A DNA stretch of 64,000 nt from Micrasema longulum (lineage: Eukaryota; Arthropoda; Insecta; Trichoptera; Brachycentridae), in assembly GCA_022494885.1 (NCBI GenBank), contig JAGVSM010005032.1, forward strand, positions 1-64,000. The letters run 5' to 3'. This document shows positions 62,101 to 64,000 of the stretch, in pieces. The stretch's first letter is position 1. Every line of letters begins with the position of its first letter. Below the pieces are notes generated by a model that ran no database searches, was not told where the DNA came from, and saw only the letters and a list, made by a program, of their open reading frames with translations. A program made the position numbers and the translations under genes.

Positions 62101-62530
62101 CAGCCCAGATTACGGACACCGTAACACGGTCTGAAACGTCATCAAGAAGAATCTATGCACGGCACAACCCCAAAAAACCACAAGTTAGTATCTGAAAGAT
62201 TGTGAAAACCTACAATCTTTAAATAATCATTTATTAATTTAGTTATTTTGTTATGCAGCGGCAAATGTTAATAGTAAATGCATTGAGAAGAATACTTCAG
62301 AATGGTTCTTTAGGAATTGTAGCGAAGCTTGAAATGCAAAATTTTGTCATGAAAAATTTTATATGTAATAACTTTAAAATACTGAAATTGGTAATTTTAG
62401 TAAAGATTGATATCATAAAAATAGGTATTATTACTTTATCATCCCCATCATAAAGACGGACTCCTTTTTCCCTTTTTAAATAAGTTTCATTCTCCGAAAG
62501 GCGAGCCTCCCTATATTCGAATCTGTTCAT
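53167..62530 (-). CDS. Vps36: VPS36, ESCRT-II subunit (complete, seven exons)
   Basis: ESCRT-II subunit that binds ubiquitin and phosphoinositide on endosomes through its GLUE domain and helps sort membrane proteins into multivesicular bodies. Coding exons, in transcript order: 62530-62435, 60244-60049, 56126-55789, 55317-55153, 54281-54181, 53934-53820 and 53337-53167. All junctions are GT-AG, phases agree (0,1,0,0,2,0), and the sum is 1182 bp, or 393 aa plus stop, close to the family's usual 390. Exons 1-3 give the GLUE domain (start MNRFEYREA, then [10 protein letters not shown] and KKIILHL). Exons 3-7 give the EAP30 winged-helix part ([26 protein letters not shown], end [10 protein letters not shown]). 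No NZF finger insert is present, as in animal VPS36. The stop overlaps a poly(A) signal. Introns 1 and 2 (2.2 and 3.9 kb) are full of transposon debris. Identification by remembered family motifs is very strong. Confidence 0.97.
54660..55030 (-). repeat. Family U copy in VPS36 intron 4
   Basis: Same segments as the copy at 40.5 kb (CATTGCCTAGTAGGTGAATTG, TGAATGTTACACAGTGTG, CTTCCATATTCCCTTCTC). Confidence 0.7.
55522..55771 (-). mobile_element. SINE A, in VPS36 intron 3
   Basis: Head GTCGGCCTCGTGGTGTAATG ends only 17 bp from the donor of VPS36 exon 3; the tail is ATGATGATGAT. Same orientation as the gene. Confidence 0.85.
56641..56862 (-). mobile_element. SINE A, in VPS36 intron 2
   Basis: Body and (ATG)n tail intact, with part of the B-box region lost. 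An older, diverged relative lies next to it at 56,262-56,452. Confidence 0.75.
56900..57480 (-). repeat. Possible solo LTR with tandem hairpins
   Basis: GC-rich block. On the minus strand it carries a TATA-like box (CCTATATGCAC), then an AATAAA about 130 bp on, the order of an LTR. At 57,374-57,470 a 40-bp unit occurs 2.5 times, each with the hairpin GCCCTTTTTAGGGC. No pol sequence lies beside it. LTR identity is a guess. Confidence 0.35.
57640..58050. repeat. Small inverted repeat in VPS36 intron 2
   Basis: CAGACGGATGCAAATCCAG at 57,660 faces its complement at about 57,846-57,865. The flank ATCCAGCACCTATCTACAAA recurs at 61,757. Confidence 0.5.
58080..59240 (+). pseudogene. Jockey/R1-like LINE, RT end to RNase H, in VPS36 intron 2
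   Basis: Across frames: [38 protein letters not shown], then RNase H end [20 protein letters not shown]. After an internal deletion near 58,960-59,040 come [16 protein letters not shown] and [16 protein letters not shown]. Opposite strand to VPS36, broken by shifts. Confidence 0.8.
59440..59720. mobile_element. Foldback element in VPS36 intron 2
   Basis: Arms 59,458-59,516 and 59,635-59,693 pair (GAAGGAACTGTG... and its complement). The spacer itself is inverted around ATTTCTGTATATTTAG. Non-coding. Confidence 0.6.
60296..60420 (-). repeat. Penelope-like repeat end (partner 62,040-62,200, +)
   Basis: Reverse complement gives CATCAGCCCAGAAGATGGCC ... GAAATGTCGGC; the partner gives CATCAGCCCAGATTACGG ... 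GAAACGTC. Both continue to GACACAAC/GCACAAC. The two lie in opposite orientation about 1.8 kb apart in VPS36 intron 1. Confidence 0.45.
60540..61020. mobile_element. Harbinger-like remnant in VPS36 intron 1
   Basis: GC-rich ends built of GCTCCTCG/ATGCCGCACGTCATGCTCC-like blocks face each other. Inside, a plus-strand ATG at 60,689 opens [20 protein letters not shown] followed by a basic segment, the typical N-terminus of HARBI1-like transposases. Probably an internally deleted copy. Confidence 0.4.
61161..61369 (+). mobile_element. SINE A, 3'-truncated, in VPS36 intron 1
   Basis: CCGCCTCGTGGTGTAATGGTC head, weak B box, body up to CAAGATACGCTGTGATTCGG. The tail is absent. Confidence 0.75.
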
Positions 62531-63010
62531 ATTATTTTATTTTTTGTGAAGAAAGCGATTGTAAGACTTTTGGAAATCACTAAATTTCCAGTCGAAAATG
62601 CGCACACAGAATCTACAGAGAAAAGTCAGCTGAGAAACTTGGATTTATTTTATTGACATCTTCTCTTAAACGATTTTATTTTCTTTCATTTCTTTTAAAA
62701 TAGCAAATTAGAAACAGACAAGAGGTACTTTTGCTATTATTTGACAAACACTAATTTTACATTCTTGATTATAATACCTAGAACAAAAAATAAACTAAGC
62801 TACTACTTGACAGATGACAGCTTTCGATTATTTTTGACAACTGATAACCATAGAGTCCATGGATTAAAGATAATATGATATTTATGGGATAGCCATCGTG
62901 ATGATCGTGACTACCCACCTACCCGATTATTGTTATTACTAAACTTGTACTTTGTCCCGCTGAACATTATCCTTTACCTTTAGTTAGAGATTAGTCTGCT
63001 TCGATGTAAA
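62531..63010. other. VPS36 upstream region
   Basis: AT-rich sequence directly before the VPS36 start codon; must hold its 5' UTR and promoter, but no clear TATA box or other element stands out. Confidence 0.4.
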
Positions 63011-63011
63011 T

Positions 63012-63246
63012 TCGTGCACTGGTAAGCGCACTTGCCTACCATGCTTGAGGTTTCGGGTTCGATTTCCAGAAAGGTTGACATAATATAACAACAGGGTCAT
63101 TTTTACTGTAATATTTTATGATCCCCGGACTGCATATAAGCGTAAGACTAATCACATCACTCTCATATATCAAATTATCAAGATAAGTTGCAATTGGAGC
63201 ACCAATGCAGTGTACTATGCACTACTGAGTGCGGGTAAGAAAATGG
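63012..63246 (+). mobile_element. SINE A, diverged
   Basis: TTGCCTACCATGC, GGTTCGATTTCC, then ATGATCCCCGGACTGC and AATGCAGTGTACTATGCAC. Lies upstream of the VPS36 start, on the opposite strand. Confidence 0.7.
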
Positions 63247-63249
63247 CGA

Positions 63250-64000
63250 TTACATCATGGTCAGCAGTAGAATTCAATGAATTTTAACTCCAAATTAATT
63301 TAGTTCACCACAATAACAAAAAATCAAAAGACGCTCACGCATTTACTTACACTTTTCGTATTTCACATTTAACCTAATTCATATTGTCACAGTATCGATT
63401 AAGGTTTATACAATTCTGTACAAAAATATATCGTCACACATTGATTCCCATTTTCTAGTACAGTTAAACAACTAGTTCAAATTGGCTCCTGAATTGAAAT
63501 ATTTAGGTAAATCATAAAAATGCAAACACGTATTCCCTTTTTTTGCATTATAAAAAAATTACATTGGGCCATCATCAAGGGTATATGAAAAATAAATTAA
63601 TGAAAAGTTAGGCTACAATATTTTTTCATAATATCCTCCAGCAAAAAATATACAGTTAGGTACAGTAAAACAAAAAATATTCTGGTTGAAAACATAATAT
63701 TTTTCTTCTACCTGTTATGTAGTACGTATACCTATTTATGTTTACATTAATTTTAAACTTCATTATGTATAAAAGAAAGCTTGTCTACATGCTGGCCAAC
63801 ACATCGGCCAGTACGTTGGCGCGCGTATTGGTAACGAAATCGCTATACTGCTCATACGTTGGCGAGTCGTTCTCAGTACCAGTTCGTGCTAGCCTATGTG
63901 CGGACGTGAAAAAAATCCGCCAGCGCCCTTTGATCAGTGTTGAAAAACCGACAACAGGCGGATCGCACGCCGGCGCATGTGCCAGTGCGTGTGCCAGCTC
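63250..64000. other. Unassigned right edge
   Basis: 63,250-63,780 is AT-rich with nothing recognised. 63,780-64,000 is GC-rich with many near-repeats of GTTGGCG, CGGCCAG and GTGCCAG, probably the end of a transposon cut by the window edge. Confidence 0.3.

Overview
This is animal, almost certainly insect, nuclear DNA. It is AT-rich, its genes have GT-AG introns, and it is dominated by insect-type LINEs, tRNA-derived SINEs and cut-and-paste transposon remains. A LINE 3' tail at about 400-440 (a 'CCGGAGGGGTAGGCAGAGA' type motif) and an EXD1 gene, which Drosophila lacks, lean towards Lepidoptera or a relative, but the species cannot be fixed from sequence alone. No bacterial genes, CRISPR arrays or functional tRNA or rRNA genes were seen. 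Layout: 1-19 kb is gene-poor and holds broken LINEs, SINEs, foldback elements and hAT-like MITEs. From 19,197 to 34,202 (+) lie the last two coding exons of an unrecognised protein. They are separated by a 13.2-kb transposon-filled intron whose phase 1 junctions match exactly. The protein ends in a KVTF-type PP1 docking motif and a VQVV tail. From 34 to 39 kb come its probable 3' UTR and more repeats. From 39,377 to 47,532 is an 8.2-kb PIF/Harbinger transposon with matching inverted ends and a TAA target duplication. It contains a two-exon transposase relic and was later invaded by a gypsy fragment, a LINE, a 2.4-kb foldback element and a P-element-type transposase relic. From 47.5 to 62.5 kb is the conserved gene cluster. 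VMA21 (V-ATPase assembly, +) is followed 91 bp later by EXD1 (piRNA pathway, +), whose exonuclease site has lost its catalytic acids. A pair of tiny ORFs follows on the minus strand at 52.3-52.6 kb. A complete seven-exon VPS36 (ESCRT-II, minus strand, 393 aa) spans 53,167-62,530, and I reconstructed every splice junction by phase. 62.5-64 kb is repeats and unassigned DNA. The three recognised genes act in separate systems: proton-pump assembly in the ER, piRNA biogenesis in nuage, and endosomal sorting. They are neighbours rather than an operon, except that VMA21 and EXD1 are close enough to share a promoter or transcript. The most unusual material is structural: (a) a roughly 380-bp tandem-organised repeat family, one composite copy of which is flanked by a 13-bp target duplication; (b) a repeat with a hammerhead-like core; (c) several large inverted repeats inside introns; and (d) the possible bicistronic micro-ORF gene.
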